Assembly (NCBI RefSeq): GCF_000429085.1 | Contig: NZ_AUBE01000006.1 | Coordinates: 337,735 to 401,734 of the forward strand | Source of the DNA: Streptomyces flavidovirens DSM 40150 | Lineage (GTDB): Bacteria; Actinomycetota; Actinomycetes; Streptomycetales; Streptomycetaceae | Direction: 5' to 3' | Length of the DNA: 64,000 bases | Part shown: one piece after another, positions 25,978-34,476 of the stretch | Numbering within the stretch: the first letter of the stretch is position 1 | Layout: each line of letters opens with the position of its first letter | The notes under the pieces: generated by a model | The model's database searches: none | What the model was told of the DNA's origin: nothing | The model's input: only the letters and a program-made list of their open reading frames with translations | Program-made: the position numbers and the translations under genes

Positions 25978-27141
25978 TCAGATCCGCATCGCCTGTGGCG
26001 ACTCGCGGCGGTCCGCCTCCGGCCCCGGGTACTCGCGGATGATCTCGTACCGGGTGTTGCGCTCCACCGGGCGGAATCCCGCGTCCCGGATCAGCTCCAG
26101 AAGGTCCTCGCGGCCGAGCTTGTTCGGCGTGCCGTAGTTGTCCGCGTCGTGCGTGATCTTGTACTCGACGACCGAGCCGTCCATGTCGTCCGCGCCGTGC
26201 TGGAGCGCGAGCTGCGAGGTCTGCACGCCGTGCATGACCCAGAAGACCTTGACGTGCGGCACGTTGTCGAAGAGCAGCCGCGACACCGCGAACGTCTTCA
26301 GCACATCCACGCCGCTCGCCATCGTCGTACGGGCCTGAAGACGGTTGCGGATCTTGCCGTCCTTCATGTCCTCGAAGTCGTGCTGGTAGCGCAGCGGGAT
26401 GAAGACCTGGAAGCCGCCGGTCTCGTCCTGGAGCTCGCGCAGCCGCAGCACGTGGTCCACGCGGTGGCGCGGCTCCTCGATGTGCCCGTACAGCATGGTC
26501 GAAGGGGTCTTGAGGCCCTTCTCGTGCGCGAGGCGGTGGATGCGCGACCAGTCCTCCCAATGAGTCCTGTGGTCGACGATGTGCTGGCGGACCTCCCAGT
26601 CGAAGATCTCGGCGCCGCCGCCGGTCAGGGACTCCAGACCGGCCTCGATGAGCTCGTCGAGGATCTCGGAGGCCGACATGCCCGACACAATCTCGAAGTG
26701 GTGGATCTCGGTCGCCGTGAACGCCTTCAGCGAGACGTTCGGCAGCGCCTTCTTCAACTCGCTCAGAGAACGCGGGTAGTAACGCCACGGGAGGCTGGGG
26801 TGGAGGCCGTTGACGATGTGCAGCTCGGTGAGGTTCTCGTTCTCCATCGCCTTGGCGAGCTTGACAGCTTCCTCGATGCGCATCGTGTACGCGTCCTTCT
26901 CGCCCGGCTTGCGCTGGAACGAGCAGTACGCGCACGACGCGGTGCACACGTTCGTCATGTTGAGGTGACGGTTGACGTTGAAGTGGACGACGTCGCCGTT
27001 CTTGCGCGTACGCACCTCATGGGCGAGGCCGCCCAGCCAGGCCAGGTCGTCGGACTCGTAGAGGGCGATGCCGTCCTCGCGGGTCAGCCGCTCCCCGCCC
27101 CGGACCTTCTGCTCCAGCTCGCGCTTCAGCCCCGCGTCCAT
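25978..27141 (-). CDS. mqnE: aminofutalosine synthase
   Basis: 387 aa radical-SAM enzyme. Cys66-x3-Cys70-x2-Cys73 (CTASCAYCSF) binds the cluster. It joins the MqnA product with the 5'-deoxyadenosyl moiety of SAM and loses CO2 to give aminofutalosine. Related to MqnC, but GLHPSLPWRYY and STMLYGHIEEPRHRVDHV are MqnE-type. Upstream are a TTTACGTAG motif and GGGAGG before the ATG. Next upstream gene is an Lrp regulator, 88 bp away, same strand. Confidence 0.95.
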   Translation of the reverse strand: MDAGLKRELEQKVRGGERLTREDGIALYESDDLAWLGGLAHEVRTRKNGDVVHFNVNRHLNMTNVCTASCAYCSFQRKPGEKDAYTMRIEEAVKLAKAMENENLTELHIVNGLHPSLPWRYYPRSLSELKKALPNVSLKAFTATEIHHFEIVSGMSASEILDELIEAGLESLTGGGAEIFDWEVRQHIVDHRTHWEDWSRIHRLAHEKGLKTPSTMLYGHIEEPRHRVDHVLRLRELQDETGGFQVFIPLRYQHDFEDMKDGKIRNRLQARTTMASGVDVLKTFAVSRLLFDNVPHVKVFWVMHGVQTSQLALQHGADDMDGSVVEYKITHDADNYGTPNKLGREDLLELIRDAGFRPVERNTRYEIIREYPGPEADRRESPQAMRI

Positions 27142-27162
27142 GTACGGCCGCCTCCCATATGT

Positions 27163-27171
27163 CTACGTAAA
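27163..27171 (-). promoter_or_regulatory. TTTACGTAG motif before mqnE
   Basis: On the minus strand TTTACGTAG, 22-30 bp before the mqnE start and partly overlapping the leader. The same nonamer occurs at 27720-27728 and 32388-32396. Role unknown; see findings. Confidence 0.35.
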
Positions 27172-27229
27172 ACAGGCTCCGCCCAAGGTACGCCACCCCT
27201 CGTTTCCGGGGGGCGACCCCCCAGCCCCC

Positions 27230-27682
27230 CTACTCCTCGGGCAGTTCCCCGACCCGGTTCTCCCACTTCGTGGAGAGCACGATCGTCGTCCGCGTCCGCG
27301 ACACGCCCCGCGTCCCGGACAGCCGCCGGATCGTCTTCTCCAGGCCGTCGACGTCCCCCGCGCGGATCTTGAGCATGTACGAGTCGTCGCCGGCGATGAA
27401 CCAGCAGTCCTCGATCTCCGCCAGATCGCGCAGCCTGCGCGCCACGTCCTCGTGGTCCGCCGCGTCCGAGAGCGAGATTCCGATCAGCGCGGTGACGCCG
27501 AGACCGAGCGACTTGGCGTCGACCGTGGCGCGGTAGCCGGTGATCACACCCGCTGCCTCAAGACGGTTGATGCGATCGGTGACGCTGGGGCCCGAGAGGC
27601 CGACGAGCCGGCCGAGTTCGGCGTACGAGGCCCTGCCGTTCTCCCTGAGGGCCTGGATGAGCTGCCTGTCCACGGCGTCCAT
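27230..27682 (-). CDS. Lrp/AsnC-family transcriptional regulator
   Basis: 150 aa. The N-terminal helix-turn-helix (MDAVDRQLIQALRENGRASY ... VGLSGPSVTDRINRLEAAGV) and the C-terminal RAM ligand/oligomer domain (LIGISLSDAADHEDVARRL) are complete. Such octameric regulators respond to amino acids. ATG 27682 has GGAAGG ten bases upstream; ATG 27700 lacks any. It sits between mqnE and ubiX in a run of menaquinone genes, so control of them is plausible but unproven. Confidence 0.88.
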   Translation of the reverse strand: MDAVDRQLIQALRENGRASYAELGRLVGLSGPSVTDRINRLEAAGVITGYRATVDAKSLGLGVTALIGISLSDAADHEDVARRLRDLAEIEDCWFIAGDDSYMLKIRAGDVDGLEKTIRRLSGTRGVSRTRTTIVLSTKWENRVGELPEE

Positions 27683-27719
27683 ATGCCTGAAGCCTTCCAT
27701 TATTCAGCAATACCGCGAG

Positions 27720-27728
27720 TTTACGTAG
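27720..27728 (+). promoter_or_regulatory. TTTACGTAG motif between lrp and ubiX
   Basis: Second copy of the nonamer, 38 bp before the Lrp gene start, in AT-richer sequence likely to hold its promoter. Confidence 0.35.
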
Positions 27729-27801
27729 GTAATCTAAGGCGCGCAGGGCTCAACGCCCCGCAAATCTTTCAGAAGATCAAAGAAGGCGACGTACTGGTCC
27801 C

Positions 27802-28497
27802 TCACTGGTCCTTCCGGGAGCCACCGAGCTCTCCCTCCCAGCGGCGGTACAGACGGTGCGGCACCCCCGCCGCGTCCAGCACCCGCCCCGCGACGAAGTC
27901 CACCAGGTCCTGGATGTGCGTCGCTCCCGCGTAGAACGCCGGGGAGGCCGGGAGCACCACGGCGCCCGCCTCGTCCAGCGCCACCATGTGCTTGAGGGTC
28001 TGGCCGCTCAGCGGCGTCTCGCGCACCGCCACCACGAGCCGGCGCCGCTCCTTGAGCGTCACGCTCGCCACCCGTTGCAGCAGGTCCTTCGACAGCCCCA
28101 GCGCCACGCCCGCCACACTCGCCGTCGACGCCGGGACGATCAGCATGCCCCTGGCCGGGTACGAGCCCGACGAAGGACCGGCGGCGAGGTCCCCGGCTGC
28201 CCAGTACCGCACGTCGCCGACATCGGCCGTGAACGTGCCGGGCTTCCCGTCTGCGCCGCGCGCCAGCCACGTCCGCAGGTCTTCCTGCCAGTGCGCGTCC
28301 CGGAACGCGATCCCCGTCTCGTCCAGCAGCGTCAGCCGCGCGGCCCGGCTCACCACCAGGTCCACGCTCTCGCCCGCGTCCAGCAGCCCGCGCAGCACGG
28401 CGGCGGCGTACGGCGTACCGGACGCGCCGGAGACGCCGACGACCCAGGGGCGGCGCGGCGACCGCGGCTGCTGACTGCGTGCATGTCCTGACTCCAC
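27802..28497 (-). CDS. ubiX: UbiX-family flavin prenyltransferase
   Basis: 231 aa. It joins dimethylallyl phosphate to FMN to make prenyl-FMN, the cofactor of UbiD-type decarboxylases. The N-terminal GVSGASGTPYAAAVLRGL phosphate loop, the VVSRAARLTL strand, VPASTASVAGVALGLSKDLL and the RRRLVVAVRETPLS arginine segment are characteristic. Its client here should be the MqnL decarboxylase 1.7 kb away. A basic N-terminal extension of about 17 residues is not part of the family core. Confidence 0.92.
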   Translation of the reverse strand: MESGHARSQQPRSPRRPWVVGVSGASGTPYAAAVLRGLLDAGESVDLVVSRAARLTLLDETGIAFRDAHWQEDLRTWLARGADGKPGTFTADVGDVRYWAAGDLAAGPSSGSYPARGMLIVPASTASVAGVALGLSKDLLQRVASVTLKERRRLVVAVRETPLSGQTLKHMVALDEAGAVVLPASPAFYAGATHIQDLVDFVAGRVLDAAGVPHRLYRRWEGELGGSRKDQ

Positions 28498-28600
28498 GTG
28501 CCCGACCTTATCCGGGCGCGCGGGGGCGGAACCGAGTCAGGTGCCCGGACGTTCCACTGACAGGCCGCCACACAGGTCGTACGTACCGCAGGGGGACGCC

Positions 28601-29221
28601 ATGCCACCGACCGCAGTCGACCGGAGCCGGAGCGCGAGCCATCCGGCCAGGACCGCCATCGTGCTCATGCTGGGCTGGGTCGCGCTGCTGTGGGTCCTGG
28701 AGGCGCTGGACGCCGCGACCGGCGCGCTGGACACGTACGGGCTGAGCCCGCGGGACTTCGGCGAGCTGCGTGACGTACTCCCGATGTCGTTCCTGCACCA
28801 CGGCTTCGACCACGTGGCGTCGAACACGATCCCCCTGCTGATCCTCGGCTTCCTGGCCGCCCTGAGCGGGATACGCCGCTTCGCCGCCGTCGTCCTCACG
28901 ATCATGCTCGTGGGCGGGCTCGGGGTGTGGCTCACCGCCCCCGACCACTCCAACACGGCCGGCGCGTCGGTCGTCGTCTTCGGCCTGCTCGGCTACCTGC
29001 TGGTCCGCGGCTTCGTCGACCGCAACGCCGTAGACGTCGTGATAGGTCTGCTGGTGGCCGCGGTCTACGGCTCGCTGCTGTGGGGCGTGCTCCCGACGAA
29101 CACCGCCGTCAGCTGGCAGGGCCATCTCTTCGGGCTGATCGGCGGCGTGCTCGCCGCGTACCTCTTCCGGCGGCGGTCGCCGCTCATACCCGCACCCGCC
29201 GGGCGCCGCCTCACACCGTGA
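28601..29221 (+). CDS. rhomboid-family intramembrane serine protease
   Basis: 206 aa with about six membrane helices. The catalytic dyad is Ser123 (GASVVVFG) and His175 (QGHLFGLIGG), and the HHGFDHVASN motif supplies the oxyanion His/Asn. It cleaves membrane-anchored substrates within the bilayer; no partner is evident. ATG 28601 follows GGGGGA. Inserted against the grain between ubiX and mqnP and overlapping the end of mqnP by 11 bp. Confidence 0.92.
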   Translation: MPPTAVDRSRSASHPARTAIVLMLGWVALLWVLEALDAATGALDTYGLSPRDFGELRDVLPMSFLHHGFDHVASNTIPLLILGFLAALSGIRRFAAVVLTIMLVGGLGVWLTAPDHSNTAGASVVVFGLLGYLLVRGFVDRNAVDVVIGLLVAAVYGSLLWGVLPTNTAVSWQGHLFGLIGGVLAAYLFRRRSPLIPAPAGRRLTP

Positions 29222-30113
29222 GACCGCGCACCAGCAGGTCGACCAGCGCGCACACGAACAGCGCTATCCCGATGAAGCCGTTCGTCGAGAAGAACGCCCG
29301 GTTGAGGCGGGACAGGTCGTGCGGCTTCACGATCGTGTGCTCGTAGAGGAAGGCCACGGTCACGACCACCAGGCCGGCCCAGAAGAACACCCCGGCGCCG
29401 GTGGCCAGCGCGTACCAGACCAGCAGGACCGTCGTCACCGCGTGGCAGGCCCGCGAGCCGTACAGCGCGGCCGGGACACCGAAGCGGGCCGGCACGGACT
29501 TCACTCCGTGCGCGCGGTCCGCCTGGACGTCCTGGCTGCCGAAGATGAGGTCGAAGCCGCCGATCCAGATGCCGACCGCGAGACCCAGGATCACCGCGTC
29601 CCAGGACCACTCCCCCGTGATCGCGAGCCAGGCACCGACAGGACCCATGGCCTGGGCGAGACCCAGAATGGCGTGCGGGAAATTCGTGAAGCGCTTGCCG
29701 TACGGATAGACCACCATCGGGACGACGGCGATCGGCGCCAGCGCCAGGCACAGCGGATTGAGCGCGGCGGCCGCGCCGAGAAAAACGACCACGGCGATGA
29801 GCGCACCGGTCCACGCCGACCGGACCGAGACCGCGCCGGTGACCAGCTCCCGGTTGGCGGTGCGGGGGTTACGGGCGTCCAGCTCGCGGTCGATGATCCG
29901 GTTGCACGCCATCGCGAACGTACGCAGGCCAACCATGGCGACGGTGACGAGCAGGAGATTGCCCCAGTGGATATTCCGGTCCAGCTCGAACATGGCGGTG
30001 AGCGCGGCGATGTAGGCGAAGGGCAGCGCGAAGACCGAGTGCTCGATCATCACGAGCCGCAGGAAGGCCTTAGTCCTCCCGACCGGCGGAACCGCGGCCG
30101 CTGCGCTGCTCAC
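29211..30113 (-). CDS. mqnP: UbiA-family prenyltransferase of the futalosine pathway
   Basis: 300 aa, about nine membrane helices. Both aspartate-rich motifs for Mg-prenyl diphosphate are present: NRIIDRELDARN (about 71-82) and DLIFGSQDVQADRAHG. It attaches the polyprenyl tail to 1,4-dihydroxy-6-naphthoate. MqnP rather than MenA is favoured because the genome uses mqn genes and the MqnL and UbiX genes flank it. mqnL is 79 bp upstream on the same strand. Confidence 0.9.
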   Translation of the reverse strand: MSSAAAAVPPVGRTKAFLRLVMIEHSVFALPFAYIAALTAMFELDRNIHWGNLLLVTVAMVGLRTFAMACNRIIDRELDARNPRTANRELVTGAVSVRSAWTGALIAVVVFLGAAAALNPLCLALAPIAVVPMVVYPYGKRFTNFPHAILGLAQAMGPVGAWLAITGEWSWDAVILGLAVGIWIGGFDLIFGSQDVQADRAHGVKSVPARFGVPAALYGSRACHAVTTVLLVWYALATGAGVFFWAGLVVVTVAFLYEHTIVKPHDLSRLNRAFFSTNGFIGIALFVCALVDLLVRGLTV

Positions 30114-30192
30114 AGCCCGTACTCCGGTTCACCCCCGCGGAAGCGGGGAAACCCGGCCTCCGCACTACCGCAGCCCATTTTCGCCGAGTCCC

Positions 30193-31650
30193 TCACAGGC
30201 CGTACTCCTTCCAGCGCTTTGTCACCCGTTCGGCCGTAGCCGGGTCGGATTCGACCATGTTCGGCCAGCCGCCGTCGCGGGTGTAGCCCTCCTCGGGCAG
30301 CTTCTTCGTGGCGTCGATGCCCGCCTTGCCGCCCCAGAACTGCTGGTACGACGCATGGTCCAGGTGATCCACCGGACCCTCGACGACCGTCAGGTCACGG
30401 GAGTAGTCCACATTTCCCAGCGCCCGCCACGCGACCTCGTGGTAGTTGTGCACGTCGCAGTCCTTGTCGACCACGATGATCAGCTTCTCCAGCGACAGCA
30501 TGTGCGCGCCCCAGATGGCGTGCATGACCTTCTGCGCGTGCTTCGGGTACTTCTTGTCGATCGCCACGATGACGCAGTTGTGGAAGCCGCCCGCCTCGGG
30601 CAGGTGGTAGTCGACGATGTCCGGCACGATGATCTTGAGCAGCGGCAGGAAGAAGCTCTCCGTGGCCCGCCCCAGCGGCCCGTCCTCCGTAGGCGGCCGC
30701 CCCACCACAATGGACTGGAGCAATGGCCGACGCCGCATAGTGATCGTGTCGATCGTCAGCGCCGGGAAGTCCTCCTGCGGCGTGTAGAACCCGGTGTGAT
30801 CACCGAAGGGTCCTTCCGGCAGCATCTTCCCGGGCTCCAGCCACCCCTCCAGTACGACCTCGGCGTGCGCCGGGACCTGGAGCGGAACGGTCTTGCAGTC
30901 GACCATCTCAATCCGCTTGCCCGACAGGAATCCGGCGAAGAGGTACTCGTCGATGTCACCCGGCAGCGGAGCGGTCGAGGCGTATGTCACGGCCGGCGGA
31001 GCCCCGAAAGCAATCGCGACCGGCAGGCGCTCACCGCGCCGAGCGGCCACCTGGTAGTGATTCCGGCTGTCCTTGTGGATCTGCCAGTGCATGCCGATGG
31101 TGCGCTTGTCGTGGCGCTGGAGCCGGTACAGCCCCAGGTTCCGGATGCCCGTCTCCGGGTCCTTGGTATGAGTAAGCCCCAGATTGAAGAACGACCCACC
31201 GTCCTCCGGCCACGTAAAGAGCGCGGGCAGCAGGTCCAGATCCACGTCATCCCCCGTGATGACGACCTCCTGCACCGGCGCGGCGTCGGACTTGACCTTC
31301 TTCGGCGGCACGTGGGCCATCGCCCCGAGCTTGCCGAAAGCCTCCCGCACACCGACGAAGCCCTGCGGCAGCTCCGGCTTCAGCAGCCCGCCGATCTTGT
31401 CCCGGATGTCGTCGTACGACTTCAGCCCGAGCGCCTTGAGCAGCCGGCGGTCCGTACCGAAGACGTTCATCGCCAGGGGCATGGCGGAGCCCTTGACGTT
31501 CTCGAAGAGAAGCGCCGGGCCGCCCGCCTTGTTCACCCGGTCGACGATCTCCCCGACCTCCAGGTACGGATCGACTTCGGCCTTGATGCGCTTGAGGTCG
31601 CCCTCGCGCTCCAGCGCCCGGAGCAGGGAGCGAAGATCGTCGTAAGCCAT
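30193..31650 (-). CDS. mqnL: UbiD-family menaquinone biosynthesis decarboxylase
   Basis: 485 aa, prenyl-FMN-dependent decarboxylase. Family features are the Arg of [10 protein letters not shown], the [11 protein letters not shown] region, [11 protein letters not shown] with the catalytic Glu, and [15 protein letters not shown] at the C terminus. It removes the carboxylate from the prenylated dihydroxynaphthoate to give demethylmenaquinol for MenG. The cofactor comes from the nearby UbiX. First gene of the mqnL-mqnP pair. Confidence 0.92.
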   Translation of the reverse strand: MAYDDLRSLLRALEREGDLKRIKAEVDPYLEVGEIVDRVNKAGGPALLFENVKGSAMPLAMNVFGTDRRLLKALGLKSYDDIRDKIGGLLKPELPQGFVGVREAFGKLGAMAHVPPKKVKSDAAPVQEVVITGDDVDLDLLPALFTWPEDGGSFFNLGLTHTKDPETGIRNLGLYRLQRHDKRTIGMHWQIHKDSRNHYQVAARRGERLPVAIAFGAPPAVTYASTAPLPGDIDEYLFAGFLSGKRIEMVDCKTVPLQVPAHAEVVLEGWLEPGKMLPEGPFGDHTGFYTPQEDFPALTIDTITMRRRPLLQSIVVGRPPTEDGPLGRATESFFLPLLKIIVPDIVDYHLPEAGGFHNCVIVAIDKKYPKHAQKVMHAIWGAHMLSLEKLIIVVDKDCDVHNYHEVAWRALGNVDYSRDLTVVEGPVDHLDHASYQQFWGGKAGIDATKKLPEEGYTRDGGWPNMVESDPATAERVTKRWKEYGL

Positions 31651-31739
31651 GCGGTCCAGTATCCGGTACGCACTACGCTTGGCCCGTCACCGGGGCCGCC
31701 TTCGGCGCCCCGCGGCCCGCGTTCTGGGAGCTTGCCCTC

Positions 31740-32072
31740 ATGCTCAGGTATCTGCCGTTCCTCCTGGTTCTGGCGCTGTGGATCTACGCCTTCATCGACT
31801 GCCTGAACACCCCCGAGGAAGAGGTCCGCCACCTCCCCAAGGTGGTCTGGGTGATCATCGTGCTGCTCTTCGGCGAGGTACTGATCGGCCCCATCGCCTG
31901 GCTGGCGGTCGGCAAGGTCCGCAAGGGAGCCGGGAACGGCACGCCCGCCGAATGGCGCCGCGGCCGCAAGCAGCAATGGGTCGCCCCTGACGACAACCCC
32001 GACTTCCTCAAGTCCCTCAAGGACGAGAACGAGAACGACGGCCCCGAGGACCCGACGCCCCCCAAGCCCTGA
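31740..32072 (+). CDS. PLDc_N-domain small membrane protein
   Basis: 110 aa with two membrane helices (about 5-20 and 36-56) joined by [18 protein letters not shown], the PLDc_N (phospholipase D-nuclease N-terminal) signature, and a charged cytoplasmic tail. The domain also occurs alone as here; it has no catalytic HKD motif and no defined role. Divergent from mqnL. Confidence 0.85.
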   Translation: MLRYLPFLLVLALWIYAFIDCLNTPEEEVRHLPKVVWVIIVLLFGEVLIGPIAWLAVGKVRKGAGNGTPAEWRRGRKQQWVAPDDNPDFLKSLKDENENDGPEDPTPPKP

Positions 32073-32130
32073 CGCAGCGTCGGAACCAACCGGACGGCGC
32101 CCCCGCCCCACCTGCAACGCCACCGGGGAG

Positions 32131-32209
32131 GGGACGTGCCGGGGCGCTCCCCCCGCACCCCCGCCCACCAACCAACGGTGCCGGGCGGGGACGTGTCGGG
32201 GCGCTCCCC
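32131..32209. repeat. duplicated 22-bp element
   Basis: GGGACGTGYCGGGGCGCTCCCC occurs at 32131-32152 and 32188-32209, differing at one base, 57 bp apart. The rest of 32073-32387 is C-rich sequence without a gene. Confidence 0.7.
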
Positions 32210-32387
32210 GCAGGGCGTTGAACGCAACCACCGCCAACGAACCAACGCACTACCCGAACGTTCGACGCCCGAGGAGACGCCCCGGCGCGGCACCGCCCCC
32301 AACACCCCCGCAAAAAGACGCCCGCCCCACCCCCGCGCCGCGATTTGCCGGCGCATCAGTCGAAAACCCGTGCACGCGCCAACTCAC

Positions 32388-32412
32388 TTTACGTAGGTTG
32401 GAGTTAACGTAG
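32388..32412 (+). promoter_or_regulatory. double TTWACGTAG repeat and probable leaderless promoter of the NTPase gene
   Basis: TTTACGTAG (32388-32396) and TTAACGTAG (32404-32412) lie 16 bp apart. Inside the second, TAACGT (32405-32410) ends 8 bases before the ATG at 32419, where a -10 box would sit for a leaderless transcript. No Shine-Dalgarno sequence precedes that ATG at proper spacing. Confidence 0.4.
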
Positions 32413-32418
32413 CGACAC

Positions 32419-34476
32419 ATGTTGCTGGTGCGGGGGGGCACTGTGGACAGAGAGCTGTTCGGCCGCGAGGCAGTCCTCGACGGTCTCGCGCCACGGCTCG
32501 TCGGTCTGCCTCCTCGCGGGTTCCAGAAGGTCCCCTTCGAGCACCGCGACGATCTGCCCGCCGTGGTCCTCACCGGCGGGCGCGGTATGGGCAAGACCGC
32601 GCTGCTCAAGCGGCTGCACACCGCGTACCGCCAGCGCACCCCCATCGCTCTGATCGACTGCGAGCGAGCCGAGTTCGTCGAGCGCCCGGCCGAGCACGCG
32701 CTGTCCTGGTCCCCGGTCACCGAGGCCCTCGCCGAGCTGGGCGACCAGCTCGCGCCGCCCGTGCACGGTGCGGGGGCCGTCGAGTTCCCACGGCTGGCCG
32801 CCGGGCTGCTCGCCGTCGCGAGCCTCGGGTGGCAGCCGCACGACGACGAGAACATCGTCGCCGAAGGGCTCCGGCTCGGGCTCCTCGTCGAGCCCGGTTC
32901 GCGCTGGCGCAACCAGACCCGCACCTGGCTGACGAAGGTCGTGGCGAAGCTCGCGGCCATGGCCTCCGGGGTGGGTCCGGGGCTCGATGTGGTCGTGGAG
33001 ACGACCGTCGAGTCCCTGCTCGACGACCTGTTCAACCGGGGGCAGCGCGCTTCCGCCGACTGGTACGGGAACTACCCGGGCGCCGGCGGCAAGGCCAAGC
33101 GCGGCCTGACTCTGCTGGCGCTGCACTTCCGGCGCGGCAGCGAGCACCGCGTCCGCGCCGAACGTCACCTCGTCGGTGCGCTGCGGGCCGACCTGGACGC
33201 CGCCTACCAGGGGATGGGGCGGTTACGCCGCGTGGGGCGGCCCGTCGTCCTCATCGACAACGCCCAGGCGCCGCTCGGCCGCCGGCTGGTCGAGCCCGTG
33301 CTCCGGGACCGGGCCGAGGGCAGGCGCGACCACGTGGTGCTCGTCGCGGCCCTGCGCGGCCACGACCACCCCGCTCTGCGTCACGCCGTACGCCGGACCC
33401 TGCCGGAGGTCCGGCACGAACTGGGCTGGCGGCGCGGCCGCGAGATCGCTTCCGGTGCGGTGGCTGTGGAGCTGACCCCGCTCGAACCCGAGCACGTACG
33501 GCAGTTCTTCGACCTGACCGACCCCCGCCAACTGACCCACCCGAAGCTGGCCCGTGCCGTGCACCGGCTCACCGGCGGGCGCCCCGTGGGCGTGGACCTG
33601 CTGGCCCGGGCCGCCGGGCAGGACCCGCATCCGGAGCGGTTCACCCCGGCCTCGCTGCTCGCCGCTACCGTCACGCTCCGCGAGGACCGGGAAGGGCAGG
33701 AGGTGGCCGCCGAGCTGCTCGCGCGGCTGGTTCCCCCGTCCCGGCTCGACTGGCTCACCGTACTGGCGCCCGCGCACGACGTGCCGTCGGCGGAGGCGCT
33801 GGCCGCGTCGCGGCTGCCGGGCGAGGAGGGGCGTACGGGACTGGCAGCCGTACGCGATGTACGCACGCTCCTCGCCGACGAGCACTGGCCGCCGGCCCCC
33901 GGGCACTTCGTCGGCGACCCCTTTCTGCGCACGCTGCTGCTGCACCGGCTGCGGTACGGCGACCGTGACTTCGGCCGGTGGCGGGCCGTCCACGAGACGC
34001 TGCGCGACCACTACCGGGACCGGGACGTTCCGCGGCGGCTGCACCACGAGCTGGCGCTGGGGGTCACCGAGGGCGCGGTGACGTATCTGCGGGAGACCTT
34101 CCCGCTCGCCGACGCCCGGGTCTGGCTGGACGAGCTGCGCTTCATCGCCTCCGCGCCGCATTTCGACGATCCGGATGTACGGCGGCCCGTGGCCCTGGGC
34201 CGGGCCGACGCGTCGGCGCCGCCGCCCGGTTCGGACCCCACGCTCCATCTGCGCATCCGCCGACTGCTGTTCGCGGTGTGGCAGCTGACCGATCCGCTGG
34301 CCCTTCCGGACGACGAGGTGACCGAGAAGATGGGGTACGAGCTGGGGCTCCTCTCGGAGCTGCACAGTTCCGGCAACGAGGTTCTCTGGCAGGCCTCCCG
34401 CTCCTGGCCGCAGGCCGTACGCGAGTGGCGCGCCCCGGCCGCCGGCACCACCGGCACGAGAGGAGACGGGGCATGA
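32419..34476 (+). CDS. large P-loop (STAND/AAA-like) NTPase coupled to a membrane binding protein
   Basis: 685 aa, cytoplasmic. Walker A is GGRGMGKT (53-60); PVVLIDNAQ (275-283) is a Walker-B-like strand. Residues 340-480 (PLEPEHVRQFF, VHRLTGGRPVGVDLLARA) resemble the sensor and winged-helix region of STAND/orc1-type ATPases. The C-terminal 200 residues are helical and match no domain I recognise. The start may be ATG 32419 (leaderless) or GTG 32443. It carries a TTA codon at 33223-33225. The stop overlaps the next gene's ATG. The pair looks like a sensor-switch module; function is unknown. Confidence 0.75.
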   Translation: MLLVRGGTVDRELFGREAVLDGLAPRLVGLPPRGFQKVPFEHRDDLPAVVLTGGRGMGKTALLKRLHTAYRQRTPIALIDCERAEFVERPAEHALSWSPVTEALAELGDQLAPPVHGAGAVEFPRLAAGLLAVASLGWQPHDDENIVAEGLRLGLLVEPGSRWRNQTRTWLTKVVAKLAAMASGVGPGLDVVVETTVESLLDDLFNRGQRASADWYGNYPGAGGKAKRGLTLLALHFRRGSEHRVRAERHLVGALRADLDAAYQGMGRLRRVGRPVVLIDNAQAPLGRRLVEPVLRDRAEGRRDHVVLVAALRGHDHPALRHAVRRTLPEVRHELGWRRGREIASGAVAVELTPLEPEHVRQFFDLTDPRQLTHPKLARAVHRLTGGRPVGVDLLARAAGQDPHPERFTPASLLAATVTLREDREGQEVAAELLARLVPPSRLDWLTVLAPAHDVPSAEALAASRLPGEEGRTGLAAVRDVRTLLADEHWPPAPGHFVGDPFLRTLLLHRLRYGDRDFGRWRAVHETLRDHYRDRDVPRRLHHELALGVTEGAVTYLRETFPLADARVWLDELRFIASAPHFDDPDVRRPVALGRADASAPPPGSDPTLHLRIRRLLFAVWQLTDPLALPDDEVTEKMGYELGLLSELHSSGNEVLWQASRSWPQAVREWRAPAAGTTGTRGDGA
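33223..33225 (+). promoter_or_regulatory. TTA codon in the NTPase gene
   Basis: In frame (Leu of GMGRLRRVG, residue 269). bldA tRNA would be needed to make the full-length protein. Confidence 0.85.

Noticed and set aside
33978..34472. Extended start of the binding-protein-like gene inside the NTPase gene
   Set aside because: The extension is basic, low complexity and out of frame with a real gene; the ATGA overlap at 34473 is the better start.
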